A stretch of 64,000 nucleotides of DNA from Asticcacaulis sp. EMRT-3. GTDB taxonomy: Bacteria > Pseudomonadota > Alphaproteobacteria > Caulobacterales > Caulobacteraceae. How positions within the stretch are numbered: position 1 is the stretch's first letter; each line of letters starts with the position of its first letter. The DNA lies in the NCBI RefSeq assembly GCF_030027245.1, contig NZ_JASERT010000001.1:889001-953000 (forward strand), written 5' to 3'. This document shows, piece after piece, positions 1 to 8,356 of the stretch. The notes beneath the pieces are model-generated. The model was given only the letters and a program-made list of their open reading frames with translations. It did not search any database and had not been told where the DNA came from. Made by a program: the position numbers and the translations under genes.

Positions 1-54
1 TATAGCGACACCCGATCCATTCGCCAACCCTGAATTTTTCCAAGTTTTTGTAAC

Positions 55-1956
55 ATGCTCCAAATTACCGGTCTGGTCTTCGACGCCTATGGTCGCCGCT
101 TCTTCGATGGCGCCACCCTGTCCCTGCCGCCCGGCACCAAGGCGGGTCTGGTCGGCCTGAACGGCGTCGGCAAATCCACCCTGTTCAAACTGATCCTCGG
201 CCACCTCCAGCCCGGCGGCGGCGACATATCCATGCCCAAGGCGTGGCGTGTCGCGTCGGTCGATCAGGAAATCGCCGCTTCACCCAAACACCTGCTCGAT
301 GAGGTGCTCGATCTCGATGTGCGCCGCCGCGATCTGCTGGCGGCGCTCGAAACCGCCGATCCGATCCATCAGGCCGAAATCCACCATGATCTTTATGCTA
401 TCGGCGCCGACCGGGCGCCTTCCAAGGCAGCCGAAATCCTGAGCGGGCTTGGCTTCTCCACTGCCGACCTGACGCGGCCAATTTCCGATTTTTCCGGCGG
501 CTGGCGGATGCGCGCAGCGCTGGCGGGCGCGCTTTTGGCCGAGCCCGACCTGCTGCTGCTCGATGAGCCGACCAACTATCTCGACCTAGAAGGCGCGCTG
601 TGGCTGGAAGCCCGCCTCAAGCGCTACCCCAATGCCGCCCTGATGATCTCGCACGACCGCGACCTGCTCAATGAATCGGTCGACGCCATCGTTCACGTCG
701 TCGGCCAGAAGCTCGACTACTACACGGGCGGCTATGACTCGTTCGAGCGTCTGCGCGCCGAAAAAGCCCGCCTGAACGCCGCCAACGCCTCCAAACAGGA
801 GGCTGAACGCGCCCATTTGCAGGCCTTTGTCGATCGTTTCCGCGCCAAGGCCTCAAAAGCCGCCCAGGCGCAGTCGCGCATGAAGAAGCTGGAAAAGCTG
901 CCGCCTATCTCGGCCACCATCGAAGACCGCGTCGCCCCCTTCATGATCCCCTCACCGGAAAAGCAACTGGCGCCGCCGATCATCCGCCTCGATGATGCCA
1001 GCGTCGGCTATGGCGACACCATCATCCTGCGTCACATGAACATCCGTCTCGATCCCGATGATCGGATTGGCGTTTTAGGCGTCAATGGCGCGGGTAAATC
1101 GACCTTCGCCAAGCTTCTGGCGGGCGCTTTGACGGAGTCGCACGGCACCCAGTGGCGCGACCGCCGCATGACCGTGGCCTGGTTCCATCAGCACCAGATC
1201 GAGGCGATGGATCCCGAAGACACGCCGCTGGAAATGATCCGCCGCGTCCGCCCCGATGAAACCGAGGCCAAGCGCCGCTCGCGCCTCGGCTCCTTCGGCA
1301 TGGGCGCACAGAAGGTTGAGACGAAGGTGAAGGACTTATCGGGTGGCGAACGCGCCCGCCTTTTGCTCAACATGGTATCGATGGATCGCCCGCACCTGCT
1401 GATCCTCGACGAACCGACCAACCACCTCGACATCGACAGCCGCCGCGCCCTGCTCGACGCGCTCAACGACTATGAGGGCGCGGTTCTGATGATCACCCAC
1501 GACCGCTCACTGATCGAACTGGTGGCCGACAAGCTGTGGCTGGTCAATGACGGCACGGTGAAGACCTATACCGGCAGTATGGACGATTACGCCAGGCTGG
1601 TGATCGAGCGCTCAAAAACGGCGACGCGCGAAGAGGCCGCCGAGGCCAATAAGGCCAAGGATCCGCAGGTCAATTCCAAGGAGGCGCGTAAAGCCGCCGC
1701 CGCCGCGCGCAACGCCATCGCACCGCTGAAAAAGAAGGCCGATGAACTGGAGCGCCGAATCGAATCAACCGGCAATCAGATACGGCTGCTTGACCTCAAA
1801 CTGGCCGATCCTGAGCTTTATGTGAAAGATCAGGCGAAGGCCATAAGCCTTGGAAAAGACAAGGCCCATCTCGAATCCGAACTGGTGCGCCTCGAAGCCG
1901 AATGGATGGAAGCCGCCGAGGTTTATGAAAACGCAAAAAGCGAAGCCGGGGTCTGA
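55..1956 (+). CDS. ABC-F family ATPase (Uup/YheS-like)
   Basis: This 633-residue soluble protein has two ABC cassettes and no membrane segments, which is the ABC-F design of ribosome-associated translation factors. In the first cassette, Walker A lies near residues 34-42 (GLNGVGKST), the signature FSGGW near 145 and Walker B with DEPTN near 166-173. In the second, Walker A GVNGAGKST is near 342, LSGGE near 428 and DEPTN near 450. A charged linker joins the cassettes, where ABC-F proteins reach the P-site tRNA. A Lys/Glu-rich coiled coil occupies about residues 545-633, as in Uup and YheS. The ATG at 55 is the first in-frame start. The gene ends just before the convergent kinase gene. The family call is firm; the subfamily (Uup, YheS or a resistance type) is not resolved. 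Confidence 0.93.
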   Translation: MLQITGLVFDAYGRRFFDGATLSLPPGTKAGLVGLNGVGKSTLFKLILGHLQPGGGDISMPKAWRVASVDQEIAASPKHLLDEVLDLDVRRRDLLAALETADPIHQAEIHHDLYAIGADRAPSKAAEILSGLGFSTADLTRPISDFSGGWRMRAALAGALLAEPDLLLLDEPTNYLDLEGALWLEARLKRYPNAALMISHDRDLLNESVDAIVHVVGQKLDYYTGGYDSFERLRAEKARLNAANASKQEAERAHLQAFVDRFRAKASKAAQAQSRMKKLEKLPPISATIEDRVAPFMIPSPEKQLAPPIIRLDDASVGYGDTIILRHMNIRLDPDDRIGVLGVNGAGKSTFAKLLAGALTESHGTQWRDRRMTVAWFHQHQIEAMDPEDTPLEMIRRVRPDETEAKRRSRLGSFGMGAQKVETKVKDLSGGERARLLLNMVSMDRPHLLILDEPTNHLDIDSRRALLDALNDYEGAVLMITHDRSLIELVADKLWLVNDGTVKTYTGSMDDYARLVIERSKTATREEAAEANKAKDPQVNSKEARKAAAAARNAIAPLKKKADELERRIESTGNQIRLLDLKLADPELYVKDQAKAISLGKDKAHLESELVRLEAEWMEAAEVYENAKSEAGV

Positions 1957-1980
1957 TTCCGTCTCTTAGGTTCTCGGCTC

Positions 1981-2706
1981 TTAGGTTTTCGGCTTTTTCG
2001 TCAGACTGAACGATACCGTCAGGCCGCTCAACCGGCCCGATGGTTCAAGCCATATCGCACCGCCATGCTGAAGCACGATCTTACGCGCCAGGGTCAGCCC
2101 CATGCCGACGCCCGGATAGGCTTCGTCGGTATGTAATTTGCGCAAAGGCCTAAACACATCGTCATAAAACATCGGATCGATGCCGATGCCATTATCCGAA
2201 ATATGAAACAGCCAGGCGTCAGGGCGCTCTTCGATCTGGATGCGAATATCGGGCGCGACATGATCGCTGCGGAATTTCAGCGCATTATCGATAATGGCGT
2301 AAAACAGGGTAAACATGCGCGACGGATCGGCGGTCAGTTCGGGCATACGCGGATAGTTGAGCTGTCCCTTAGTGGCGTCCAGCCGCGGCTGCGCCTCCAT
2401 ATAACAGCGCGCCATGACGATTTCGAGATCGCAGACGGTTGAGACTCGCTGCACCGTGTTCAGGCGTGAAAAGGCCAGCAGGCCCTGAATCATATCTCCC
2501 AGTTTCTCACCGCTTTCGACGATCAGATCGAGGTGCAACTGGTCGTCATCGGTCAGTGAAAGGCCCAATTGCTCTTTCAGCAATTGCGAAAACGCCACCA
2601 TCGACCGCACGGGGCCGGCCAAATCATGCGAAACAATATAGACGAAATCACGAAATTCCGCCTCTGCGTCGCCCGTGACCTGCATTGTCGTCATGTCATC
2701 CTGCAT
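1981..2706 (-). CDS. sensor histidine kinase without input domain
   Basis: This 241-residue protein is a bare transmitter module. HisKA starts almost at the N-terminus, with His27 in the VSHDLAGP H-box of the phytochrome-kinase type. The HATPase domain has an N-box (IIDNALKF), a G1 box (DNGIGID) and a G2 box (GVGMGL). It has no PAS, GAF or membrane segment, so it probably senses through a partner. The start lies three bases after the stop of the upstream response-regulator gene, so the two form an operon and a likely cognate pair. The signal is unknown. Confidence 0.88.
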   Translation of the reverse strand: MQDDMTTMQVTGDAEAEFRDFVYIVSHDLAGPVRSMVAFSQLLKEQLGLSLTDDDQLHLDLIVESGEKLGDMIQGLLAFSRLNTVQRVSTVCDLEIVMARCYMEAQPRLDATKGQLNYPRMPELTADPSRMFTLFYAIIDNALKFRSDHVAPDIRIQIEERPDAWLFHISDNGIGIDPMFYDDVFRPLRKLHTDEAYPGVGMGLTLARKIVLQHGGAIWLEPSGRLSGLTVSFSLTKKPKT

Positions 2707-2709
2707 CGC

Positions 2710-3183
2710 CTAAACCTCTTCACACCTGGCCGCCGCGCCGGGAAGCGCCGCCAGCAGAAAGAAAAACTGCTCAATCATGGCAATGGCCTCCCGAAACTTG
2801 ACCAGATCCGTCGGTTTGACGACATAGGCATTGGCATAAAGGCTGTAGCTCTTGTAAATATTCGACAAATTTCCCGAATTCGACATGACGATGACCGGAA
2901 TGTGCCGAAACTGCGGATCGCTTTTGATCGCCGTCAGCACATCTAGGCCGCTCATGCGCGGCAATTGCATATCAAGCAGGATAAGATCAGGTAAATTTTT
3001 ACCGTAAACCTCATCTTCACCACGCAACATGGCCAGAGCATCCTCGCCGGTCATGGCCCTGGAAAGGCGGGTCGCTACACGCGCTTCACGAAAGGCGTGC
3101 GATGCCAGCAGCGCATCACCACGATTATCATCGATGAGCAGGATTTCGGCTGGTCGGCCTTCCGCTATCAATATCTTGTCCAT
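2710..3183 (-). CDS. single-domain response regulator (Rcp1/CheY-like)
   Basis: This 157-residue protein is one receiver domain with no output domain. The acidic pocket (IDDN) is at about 17-20, the phosphoacceptor is Asp71 in LLDMQLP, Ser101 sits at the switch position and Lys123 is in the VVKP motif. The long loop before Asp71 and the LPRMSG that follows are typical of Rcp1-type regulators paired with phytochrome-like kinases. The gene lies directly upstream of the soluble kinase in the same operon. It probably works by phosphotransfer or protein contact and not by binding DNA. Confidence 0.88.
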   Translation of the reverse strand: MDKILIAEGRPAEILLIDDNRGDALLASHAFREARVATRLSRAMTGEDALAMLRGEDEVYGKNLPDLILLDMQLPRMSGLDVLTAIKSDPQFRHIPVIVMSNSGNLSNIYKSYSLYANAYVVKPTDLVKFREAIAMIEQFFFLLAALPGAAARCEEV

Positions 3184-3301
3184 TTCGCCTCACCTTGACT
3201 GGTAAGAAGGGCTCGCCACGTGACCACGACTCGCACTGTCTTTTCTCATCATGGTTGATCTGCCGCATCGCCGCAACCCGAAGCTATTTCAGAACCTAAA
3301 C

Positions 3302-3682
3302 CTAGTTGCACTTCACGGAGGTGATCAGACCGGTATCGGAGTTGAAGGTGATAGTCTGGCGATCGGCGCGAAACTCCTGCGTCGTCACGCAGGTCGAGCA
3401 CACGACGCGGCGTGATGACGGATCGAGCGGCACCGGAATATCGGTGCGCGGCTTGCCAACCAGATATTGCAGAGCCTGCGCTCCGCACTGATCCTTGTCC
3501 ATCGGCTTCAACGTCGCCACAGGGGCCTCGGGCGAAGCGCTTTGCGGCAAGGCTGATATTGACGGTGTTGCCGGCGTCGGCGTCATCGCGGGGGGTGCCT
3601 GCACGGACGGCGCCTGTTCGGGCGCAGTAGAACAACCGGCCAAGACGGTGAAGCCTAAAGCAAAAATCGCGATCCTCTTCAT
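3302..3682 (-). CDS. lipoprotein with peptidase-inhibitor I78-like domain
   Basis: This 126-residue lipoprotein has a short signal ending in a lipobox (LAGC), then a Pro/Ala/Thr-rich linker of about 45 residues. The C-terminal domain of about 60 residues matches the I78 inhibitor pattern: an N-terminal Cys, an A..LVGKP stretch, an FRADRQTI strand and a final T-x-VKC. The outer Cys pair would form the family disulfide. An extra CSTC pair sits where family members often have a Pro-Gly turn. I chose the start whose ATGA overlaps the holC stop; a longer start would lie inside holC. The I78 call is from pattern memory, so confidence is moderate. Confidence 0.7.
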   Translation of the reverse strand: MKRIAIFALGFTVLAGCSTAPEQAPSVQAPPAMTPTPATPSISALPQSASPEAPVATLKPMDKDQCGAQALQYLVGKPRTDIPVPLDPSSRRVVCSTCVTTQEFRADRQTITFNSDTGLITSVKCN

Positions 3683-4185
3683 TGCATTCTTTCCCATCTG
3701 CCCTGTTCGTTTTGCTTCCAGTAGGCCAGTGTCATGCCCTCACTCTTCAGCCGTTTCCACTGGTCGCGCGCCCAGGCGAGGTGCGCGTCGCGGCCGCCTT
3801 CAAAGACAATCAGACAACGCTGCAAACCGTTCATATTTTGTAAATCCGGCAAGTTCACCGGGGCGACCGACAGATAAACCTCAGCCTGATTTGTCGGTAC
3901 GCCCGAAACGCCCAGCAGAACGGGCTGAAGTTCCGCGTGCGGATCGTCTTCGCGGCCATGCGCCAGAAATGAGGCTGGCGTAAAGCTCCACAGATAAGAA
4001 TTCAATGCTTCGATACCGTGTCCATCGGCATCCTCAGCGCCGTGTACATAGACGCGCCAGCCCTTGCCCGTGCATTTTTCCAGCAAATCCGGCAGGGCCT
4101 GTTCGAGTGCACTTTTCTCAAGATGATAGAACCAGACATCTGGCCGCCCTGTTGCTCCGGCGGCTCCAGAGCTTTCAACGGCCAT
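3679..4185 (-). CDS. holC: DNA polymerase III chi subunit
   Basis: This protein of about 168 residues matches the HolC family: an early FYHL motif, an ALPDLLEKC-type helix, GWRVYVHG, LNSYLWSF, a FLAHG motif and a final strand with LAYWKQ. Chi links the clamp loader (through psi in gammaproteobacteria) to SSB. I chose the ATG at 4185, directly after the pepA stop and preceded by GAGGG. Longer starts would overlap pepA. A pepA-holC pair is common in proteobacteria. The downstream lipoprotein gene overlaps by four bases. Confidence 0.88.
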   Translation of the reverse strand: MAVESSGAAGATGRPDVWFYHLEKSALEQALPDLLEKCTGKGWRVYVHGAEDADGHGIEALNSYLWSFTPASFLAHGREDDPHAELQPVLLGVSGVPTNQAEVYLSVAPVNLPDLQNMNGLQRCLIVFEGGRDAHLAWARDQWKRLKSEGMTLAYWKQNEQGRWERMQ

Positions 4186-4186
4186 C

Positions 4187-5668
4187 TCAGCCCTCATAAT
4201 ATCTGGCGACGAGATCATTCAGCGTACGCACGCCAAAGCCGGTGGCCCCTTCCGGCACGGTGGGGATGCGCTGCTCATTCGTCCAGGCGGTCGGCGCAAT
4301 ATCCATATGCGCCCACGGCACATTATTGACGAAGCGCTGCAAAAAGAGCGCGGCTGTAATCGCGCCCGCCGGACGGCCGCCGATATTGCGAATATCGGCG
4401 ATCTTGGAATCGATCTGCTTTTCGTATTGCGTCGGCAGCGGCATCCGCCAAAAATTCTCGCCCACCGCTTTTGAAACCTCGGTAATACGATCCGCCAGTT
4501 CGTCATTATTGCTGAAGACACCGGCATAATCGGTGCCGAGCGCGATGATCATGGCACCGGTCAGTGTGGCCAGATCGATCATAAATTGCGGCTTGAAGCG
4601 ATCCTGACAATACCACAGGGCGTCGGCCAGAACGAGGCGGCCTTCGGCATCGGTATTGATCACCTCGATTGTCGTGCCCGACATGGCCTTGACCACATCG
4701 CCCGGTCGCTGCGCCTTGCCATCGGGCATGTTTTCGACGAGGCCGATAATGCCCACGGCATTGACCTTGGCCTTGCGCGTGGCGAGCGCGATCATGGTGC
4801 CGACCACAGTGGCCGAACCGCCCATATCCCACTTCATGTCCTCCATACCCTCGGCGGGCTTGATCGAAATACCGCCCGTATCGAAGGTAACGCCCTTGCC
4901 GACAAAGGCCACCGGCGCGGTCTTTGAGTCCGCGCCGTGCCACTGCATGACCACCAGCTTCGATTCGCGTCCGCTGCCCAGACCCACGCCCAGCAGCGCA
5001 TTCATGCCCAGCGCCTCCATCTCGGCAATGCCCAGCACCTCAACCGTCAGGCCCGTGCCTTCCAATTTCCTGACGCGGTCGGCATAGGACTGCGGATAGA
5101 GGACATTGGCCGGTTCCGACACCAGGTCGCGGGCAAAGAAAATACCGTCGCGCAGCGCCATCAGGGGCACGCCCGCAGCTTCCGCCGCCGCTACGTCGTC
5201 GCAAACGACAGTGACGGATTTGAGAGCCGGTAATTTCTCCAGTTTGGCCTGACCGAAATATTTGTCGAAGCGATAAGCCGCCAGATTCAGGGCCAGCACG
5301 GCGTGGGCCACCCGTTCCGGCGCATAGCCGGTCAGATCAAAGCTTAAGCCTTCAAAGCCGGACGATTTCACCGCATGATAGAGTGAGGCTGCAACCACCT
5401 CCATGCCAGCCGCATCAAGCCCGGCAAGCTCGCCACCGCCAACCACGGCAAGGGCTGCCACATTGAGACTGGCCGGTCGGCTGAGCATCTGCACCTTGCC
5501 GCGCGCGCCCTTAAAGCCGGTTATGGTCAAAAGGCTCAAGACCTCTGCGGATACCACCTCGCCAAGACCGGTAAAGCCGGGGCTGGCCGCCTCGCCCTCG
5601 CCCAGAATAACGGCAAGGCAGGTCTTGGCCGCAGGCTTCGTGGCCAGTTGAATGGACGGTATAGGCAT
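4187..5668 (-). CDS. pepA: leucyl aminopeptidase (M17 family)
   Basis: This 493-residue cytosolic metallopeptidase removes N-terminal residues from peptides. The family's two-metal site is visible: VGKGVTFDTGG, then KWDMGGSA, then NTDAEGRL carrying the metal-binding Asp and Glu. The N-terminal third is the variable M17 domain. The start is the ATG at 5668 with GGAG just upstream; an in-frame TTG two codons earlier is less likely. It is divergent from lptF across about 250 bases and leads an operon with holC. Confidence 0.95.
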   Translation of the reverse strand: MPIPSIQLATKPAAKTCLAVILGEGEAASPGFTGLGEVVSAEVLSLLTITGFKGARGKVQMLSRPASLNVAALAVVGGGELAGLDAAGMEVVAASLYHAVKSSGFEGLSFDLTGYAPERVAHAVLALNLAAYRFDKYFGQAKLEKLPALKSVTVVCDDVAAAEAAGVPLMALRDGIFFARDLVSEPANVLYPQSYADRVRKLEGTGLTVEVLGIAEMEALGMNALLGVGLGSGRESKLVVMQWHGADSKTAPVAFVGKGVTFDTGGISIKPAEGMEDMKWDMGGSATVVGTMIALATRKAKVNAVGIIGLVENMPDGKAQRPGDVVKAMSGTTIEVINTDAEGRLVLADALWYCQDRFKPQFMIDLATLTGAMIIALGTDYAGVFSNNDELADRITEVSKAVGENFWRMPLPTQYEKQIDSKIADIRNIGGRPAGAITAALFLQRFVNNVPWAHMDIAPTAWTNEQRIPTVPEGATGFGVRTLNDLVARYYEG

Positions 5669-5922
5669 GAACAAACTCCGCTATCAGGCGCGTGGCGTGG
5701 GATCATCTATTAGCTAGGCGCGCCCTGTTTCTTTTGCAAATTCTTTTATGGGGCATTTTCAAGGCGAAGCTTTTTGCACATTTTTCGGAGATAAAGCCTG
5801 TTGGATTATTTTACGGCTTCGCCATGCTGCGGCTTGTAATTAACCGCGTAAGCGGTCAAAAGAAATGCCCGATACCGGCCCTGCGCCGACTCTTTTCAAT
5901 GATCGAGCCAAGTTCCGACTGA

Positions 5923-7095
5923 ATGCGCACACTGGACCGCTATATTTTCCGCCAGACCCTCGTGCCGGTTCTGGGTGCCCTGGCGGCCCTGACGGCCATC
6001 GCCCTGCTGAGTCAGTCCCTGACCCAGTTCGACCTGGTGGTTGAGCGCGGCCAGAGTGGCTGGACGTTTCTGCGCATCACGCTTCTGTCCCTGCCGCAAC
6101 TGGCAGGCACCATCTTTCCGATCGCGCTGTTCGTTGGCAGCCTCGTGGCCCTGACGCGCCTGCAAGGTGAGCATGAATTCACTGCCGCCTATGCCAGTGG
6201 CATGTCGCTGGCGCGCATCGCCTATCCGATTGTACGCATTGGCGTCTATTTCGCCCTGATCAGCCTGGCCGCCAACCTGTTCCTGCAACCGTGGAGCGCC
6301 CGGGCCATGCGTCAGGAGTTGTACAACGTCAAAAACGACCTCGTTTCGACGCTTGTAAAGGAGGGCGATTTCTCGACCTCCGAAACCGGCCTGACCATCT
6401 ATGTCAAGCGTATCGACCAAAACGGCCTGCTGCGCCAGATATTCATCCGCACCCCGGGGCCCGATGGCCACGACCGCACCTATGCCGCGCGCGAAGGCCG
6501 CATTATCAAGCAGAATGGCCTGTCCTACCTGGTGATGCGCAAGGGGTCGAGCCAGCAGGTCAATGATCAGGGCATCCTCGAACACGCCACCTTCGATGAG
6601 TACAGCATCGACATCACCCCTTATTTCGCCAGCGACGACTTTCTGCAATACAAGGAAAGCGACCGCTATATGCACGAGCTTTTCTTTCCCAATATGAAAC
6701 TGCCCGGCATTGGCGGCGACTGGGAACGCGGCAACTGGCGCAAGCTGTTCGCTGAGGGCAATGCGCGCCTCGCCTCGCCGCTTTATAATCTAAGCTTCCT
6801 GCTGCTGGCCTTTGTGGCGGTTCTGGGCGGCCGTTTCAGCCGCAATGGTTATGCAAGACGCATCGCCATCGCCAGCGCTATCGCCGGGGGCACGCGCATA
6901 TTCGGTATTATCGTCGCCTCGGGCTGCGAGAGCATCGCTTTTCTGAATTTCCTGCAATATTTAGTGCCGCTGATACCCATTTTTGTCTGTTATCGCCTCA
7001 TCCGCAAACACGACATCAGCCTAAGCCACCAGCCCTCAATCAGTCTGCTGGGCGATGGCGGACGCGGCGGCCCCGTGCTCCAGCCTTTGAACTAG
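5923..7095 (+). CDS. lptF: LPS export permease LptF (YjgP/YjgQ family)
   Basis: This 390-residue inner-membrane protein has three hydrophobic segments in its first 130 residues, a periplasmic domain of about 150 residues, and three more segments at the C-terminus, which is the LptF/LptG topology. Known family members pair with LptG and the LptB ATPase to extract LPS and pass it to the periplasmic bridge. The N-terminal TLDRYIFRQTL start is characteristic. The ATG has only a weak ribosome site. lptG follows nine bases later and lptD after that, so this is an outer-membrane biogenesis operon. Confidence 0.92.
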   Translation: MRTLDRYIFRQTLVPVLGALAALTAIALLSQSLTQFDLVVERGQSGWTFLRITLLSLPQLAGTIFPIALFVGSLVALTRLQGEHEFTAAYASGMSLARIAYPIVRIGVYFALISLAANLFLQPWSARAMRQELYNVKNDLVSTLVKEGDFSTSETGLTIYVKRIDQNGLLRQIFIRTPGPDGHDRTYAAREGRIIKQNGLSYLVMRKGSSQQVNDQGILEHATFDEYSIDITPYFASDDFLQYKESDRYMHELFFPNMKLPGIGGDWERGNWRKLFAEGNARLASPLYNLSFLLLAFVAVLGGRFSRNGYARRIAIASAIAGGTRIFGIIVASGCESIAFLNFLQYLVPLIPIFVCYRLIRKHDISLSHQPSISLLGDGGRGGPVLQPLN

Positions 7096-7104
7096 GCGGA
7101 ATTT

Positions 7105-8244
7105 ATGATGCAACCAACCTCCATCCTGGCTCCGCTGACCCATCTCAATCCGTGGCGCAAAAGTCGTCTCGAAACCTATATATTGCGCACCTGCGTGGCG
7201 ATGTTCGGCACAGCCCTGGCCATTGTTTCGTGCCTGATTTTTCTGATCAACTATGTTGAGATTTCGCGCACAGTCGTCGGCAATAACGAACTGTCCAGCC
7301 TGTCAGTGCTTGGTCTTTTGCTGGAAAAATCGCCCAGCGTGATTCTGATCCTGCTGCCGTTCGCCTTCCTGTTCGGCTCGATGCTGGCCTTTATCAACCT
7401 GAACCGGCATTCGGAACTGATCGCCATGCGGGCGGCGGGCGTTTCGGCCTGGCGCTTCATTCTGCCAGCCAGCGTTCTGGCCTTTGTTTTCGGTATTGTG
7501 ACGATTACCGTCTTCAATCCGGTCGCCTCCATTCTTAGCGATCGCTATGATCAGGTAACGAACCCGGTGGATGCGACGGCAGCCCTGAAAAAGGACATTT
7601 ATCTGCGTCAGGGCGACGGCAACCAACAAATGGTCATACGCGCCGCCTCCCAGGCCACGGATGCGCCCGGCCACCTGAATGGCGTCACCTTCTGGATCTA
7701 CAATATCGACAACAAGGACACGCCGCAGTTCGATGAGCGCGTGGACGCCGAAAGCGCCGTTCTCAATCCCGGCCACTGGGTGTTGAAAAATGCCCGCGAA
7801 TATACGCTTGATAAGCAGGCGCAGTTTTATGACGTGCTGAGCCTCAATTCAAATCTCGATCCTCAGCGGGCGTTTAAAAGCTACGCCAATACGCAGTCCG
7901 TACCCTTCTGGCAATTGCCGGGCCTGATTCACCGCAACAGCATTTCCGGCTTTTCCACGGCTATTTATGCGCTGAAGCTGCATCAGCTCTTATCAACGCC
8001 GCTGATGTTCGCCGCCATGACGGCTTTGGGCGCGGCCTTTTCCCTACGCTTAATGCGGCTGGGCGGTATGACGCGGCTGGTTATTTCCGGTATCAGCCTC
8101 GGTTTCGTCATTTTTTTCGTCAATCAACTGTTTTCCTCCATGGGCAAGGCGGGCGTAGTGCCGGTTTCGCTGGCCGGCTGGTCGCCACCGATCCTGGCCT
8201 TGCTGGCCGCCATGACCTTGCTTGTCTATACCGAAGACGGCTAA
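7105..8244 (+). CDS. lptG: LPS export permease LptG (YjgP/YjgQ family)
   Basis: This 379-residue membrane protein has the same arrangement as LptF: three N-terminal membrane segments, a central periplasmic domain and three C-terminal segments. It begins with the RLETYILRT motif usual in the family. It would form the LptB2FG complex with the upstream permease. Two adjacent ATG codons (7105 and 7108) follow an AGGCGGA ribosome site; the second has the better spacing. lptD starts about 110 bases downstream. Confidence 0.92.
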   Translation: MMQPTSILAPLTHLNPWRKSRLETYILRTCVAMFGTALAIVSCLIFLINYVEISRTVVGNNELSSLSVLGLLLEKSPSVILILLPFAFLFGSMLAFINLNRHSELIAMRAAGVSAWRFILPASVLAFVFGIVTITVFNPVASILSDRYDQVTNPVDATAALKKDIYLRQGDGNQQMVIRAASQATDAPGHLNGVTFWIYNIDNKDTPQFDERVDAESAVLNPGHWVLKNAREYTLDKQAQFYDVLSLNSNLDPQRAFKSYANTQSVPFWQLPGLIHRNSISGFSTAIYALKLHQLLSTPLMFAAMTALGAAFSLRLMRLGGMTRLVISGISLGFVIFFVNQLFSSMGKAGVVPVSLAGWSPPILALLAAMTLLVYTEDG

Positions 8245-8356
8245 GACATGATGCACGAAGACGCGGTTGCGTTGAAACTATGCTATAGACCCCCTGCCGC
8301 CGCTGGCTTGGCACGAATCACGGCACAAATTACAGAACGAATACATTAGGGCGATA